Shown: positions 5,889 to 7,290 of the stretch, piece by piece | Layout of the letters: every line of letters begins with the position of its first letter | Numbering within the stretch: the first letter of the stretch is position 1 | DNA from: Bacteroidales bacterium | Lineage (GTDB): Bacteria; Bacteroidota; Bacteroidia; Bacteroidales; JAOZTL01 | Direction of reading: 5' to 3' | DNA: 7,290 nt | NCBI GenBank assembly: GCA_029942205.1 | Contig: JAOZTL010000152.1 | Coordinates: 1 to 7,290, forward strand | Translations under genes and position numbers: made by a program | The notes under the pieces: generated by a model | Databases searched by the model: none | Seen by the model: the letters and a program-made list of their open reading frames with translations, nothing else | What the model was told of the DNA's origin: nothing

Positions 5889-6467
5889 TTAGAAAGCTTT
5901 TCCAAGTTTGATATAATTGGGGTATGACAATGGAAAACCACCCACATTCATGATTGGTTTGATCCATAAACTAACCCGAGTAGCCTGTCCTTCACCCGCA
6001 GCCAGTCCAAGTCCAAAGCCAGCAATGGTTTCTCTATTTTCTTTGCCGAGTATTTTTTTCAAATCCACGATCATCGCCATAGGCATTATGGCTACACCAC
6101 CGCTAGGATTTACTTGTACTTTTTTACTCACATTTCCACGAATCATCTCTTTTCCATCAATAAAGAAAATCCATTCGCCACCATCCAACGAAGCTGTTCC
6201 TGCATTTGGATTCGTTATTTCGATATTTACGGTTGCATTTAGTAAAAATTCGTTTCGATTGACCGCTGCCAGTAAGCTTGCAGCATCCAGCACTGTGAAA
6301 TCTTTGAGTGTTTTTTTGTTTTGCACATCGATACCAGCCACTCTCACGTCAGTTACGCTTTTGTATTTATATTCACAATTGCGCAGGCTAGCCAGTTGGT
6401 TAATCATGCTACAAGAATTGAATAAAGGAACGATGAGTAATAATATTGCTAATTGTTTTATTTTCAT
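5889..6467 (-). CDS. Small lipoprotein with LEA type 2/WHy-like domain
   Basis: The 192-residue product is probably a membrane-anchored lipoprotein. Residues 1-18 form a type II signal peptide (MKIKQ then LAILLLIVPLFNS) and Cys19 would be lipidated; the lipobox F-N-S-C is loose but acceptable for Bacteroidota. The mature part opens with LRNCEYKYKSVTDVRVAGIDV (28-48). A LEA2/WHy-like beta-sandwich signature follows: NIEITNPNAGTASLDGGEW (81-99) containing the typical N-P-N turn, then IDGKEMIRGNVSKKVQVNPSG (103-123). The C-terminus (170-192) is aromatic/proline-rich and ends in KLGKAF. I cannot assign a biochemical function; LEA2-like lipoproteins in this phylum are uncharacterised as far as I know. 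The gene starts at ATG 68 bp after the transglycosylase stop, so the two could share a transcript. Confidence 0.8.
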   Translation of the reverse strand: MKIKQLAILLLIVPLFNSCSMINQLASLRNCEYKYKSVTDVRVAGIDVQNKKTLKDFTVLDAASLLAAVNRNEFLLNATVNIEITNPNAGTASLDGGEWIFFIDGKEMIRGNVSKKVQVNPSGGVAIMPMAMIVDLKKILGKENRETIAGFGLGLAAGEGQATRVSLWIKPIMNVGGFPLSYPNYIKLGKAF

Positions 6468-6502
6468 GGAAGTGTTTTTTTAGTGTTATTTTTTGATTAA
6501 AA

Positions 6503-6537
6503 GTGCATAAGCAACATCAAATAAGATCGAAGACCTT
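6503..6537 (-). repeat. Intergenic repeat, copy 6 (abuts the transglycosylase stop codon)
   Basis: On the minus strand it reads AAGGTCTTCG, a 9-base spacer, then GATGTTGCTTATGCAC. Its first two bases are the AA of the transglycosylase TAA stop codon. This copy has the longest spacer of the family. It sits within the 68-bp gap before the lipoprotein start. Confidence 0.85.
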
Positions 6538-7290
6538 ATAAGGAATCCAATAATGTTTCGTCTTCGTTTGTTTCCATTTTTGTTTGTCGTGCCCCTTCGT
6601 TAGGAATTTTCAGATAATAAGTTTTTTTATACTTATTAGTCAATTGTCGTGCACGTAGCCATGGATTAAAATATTTAAGTAGTTTGTAATTTGTTCCGTT
6701 ATCTTTCGCAAATTTCACTAAATCGAACAAGGCACTATCCACTTTCACTTCGTGTGTTGGTATAACAGGGTATAAATCCTTTTGTCGAAAATGAAATCCA
6801 TAATTTTCAGGATTTTCAAAAATAAGCTTAACCGCCACTGTTCGGTAAATGTAGCGAGACGTTTCAGGGTTTAGCAACAAGTTAAAATAGCTATCTTCTT
6901 TCTGGTACTTTCTGTTTTTGTTTAATCCGCCAGCTCCCATATTATACGAAGCAGCTACCATCGACCAATTTTTAAAAGAATAGTGTCTGTCTTTTAGATA
7001 CTTACAAGCAGCTACCGTTGATTTTTCTAAATTATAACGTTCATCCACTTCCTTGTTTACTTCTAGCCCATATTCCTTAGCAGTGGCAGCCATAAACTGC
7101 CAAACACCTTTAGCACCAGCGGGCGAGCTCACATTTGCGAGTCCACTTTCAACAATTGCAACGTATTTAAAATCATCAGGAATACCATTTTCTTTAAGTA
7201 TCGGCTCGATGACAGGAAAATATCTATTTGCTCGTTTAAGGTATAGAAACAATTCTGAGTGCCAGTAACTCACTTTCAGTAATTCTTTAT
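6536..7290 (-). CDS. Lytic transglycosylase (SLT domain), 5' end outside the window
   Basis: This peptidoglycan-cleaving enzyme should act in the envelope, cutting the glycan strand to give 1,6-anhydromuropeptides. The frame is open to the right edge of the window; the GTG at 7271-7273 is an internal codon, since Lys-Glu-Leu-Leu-Lys precedes it in frame and matches the family, and the signal peptide is not seen. Numbering from that GTG, the SLT core is: KRANRYFPVIEPILKENGIP (13-32), IVESGL with catalytic Glu42 (40-45), SPAGAKGVWQFM (50-61), AASYNMGAGGL (107-117) and YIYRTVAVKLIFENPENYGF (141-160). After the SLT domain, 175-225 resembles a degenerate LysM-like or linker segment (DLVKFAKDNGTNYKLLKYFNPWLR), ending in a short acidic tail. 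The family resembles MltD-like bacterial transglycosylases. Confidence 0.9.
   Translation of the reverse strand, partial: KELLKVSYWHSELFLYLKRANRYFPVIEPILKENGIPDDFKYVAIVESGLANVSSPAGAKGVWQFMAATAKEYGLEVNKEVDERYNLEKSTVAACKYLKDRHYSFKNWSMVAASYNMGAGGLNKNRKYQKEDSYFNLLLNPETSRYIYRTVAVKLIFENPENYGFHFRQKDLYPVIPTHEVKVDSALFDLVKFAKDNGTNYKLLKYFNPWLRARQLTNKYKKTYYLKIPNEGARQTKMETNEDETLLDSL

Noticed and set aside
5917..6483. A 188-codon plus-strand open frame
   Set aside because: It lies fully antisense to the lipoprotein gene, which has a lipobox and a recognisable LEA2-like pattern. The antisense product is Pro/Ser/Thr-rich low-quality sequence with no family resemblance, a typical shadow frame.
2841..6537. 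The intergenic repeat as a conserved mini-ORF (VFDLFDVAYAL-like peptide)
   Set aside because: The spacer between conserved halves is 7, 8, 8, 8 and 9 bases in different copies, so the reading frame is not kept, and there is no start codon.

Overview
The window looks like a chromosomal stretch from a member of the Bacteroidota. The evidence is moderate to low GC, absence of clear Shine-Dalgarno sequences before the starts, a lipoprotein with a loose F-N-S-C lipobox, a secreted protease whose signal peptide ends in Tyr-Ser-Gln, and protein sequences that read like that phylum. No finer placement is supported.

All six protein genes lie on the minus strand, so transcription runs from right to left. 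In that order they are: a membrane-bound or secreted lytic transglycosylase, cut at its 5' end by the window edge (6536-7290); a small lipoprotein with a LEA/WHy-like domain (5889-6467); the two halves of a TldD/TldE metalloprotease (tldD 4257-5675, tldE 2871-4208); the rRNA/tRNA methyltransferase rlmN, with a TTG start (1637-2665); and an AT-rich, signal-peptide-bearing S41 family peptidase (375-1613). The last 374 bases (1-374) hold no gene, only two hairpins that could end the transcript.

tldD and tldE (48 bp gap) and rlmN and the S41 gene (23 bp gap) could be co-transcribed pairs. Larger gaps of 205 and 213 bp separate the other units. The tldD/tldE pair has a clear division of labour: TldD carries the HExxxH zinc site and its distal Cys, while TldE is a homologous partner without the metal site. 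The transglycosylase and lipoprotein are envelope proteins; rlmN is housekeeping. Nothing seen links all six into one pathway.

The most notable non-coding signal is a family of about 30-34 bp imperfect repeats, all in the same orientation. They lie at or within a few bases of the stop codons of four consecutive genes (transglycosylase, lipoprotein, tldD, tldE), with a cluster of degenerate extra copies between the lipoprotein gene and tldD. They do not follow rlmN or the S41 gene. A second, unrelated block of nested inverted and direct repeats sits upstream of rlmN. I see no defence system, mobile-element protein, CRISPR array or structural RNA gene here.
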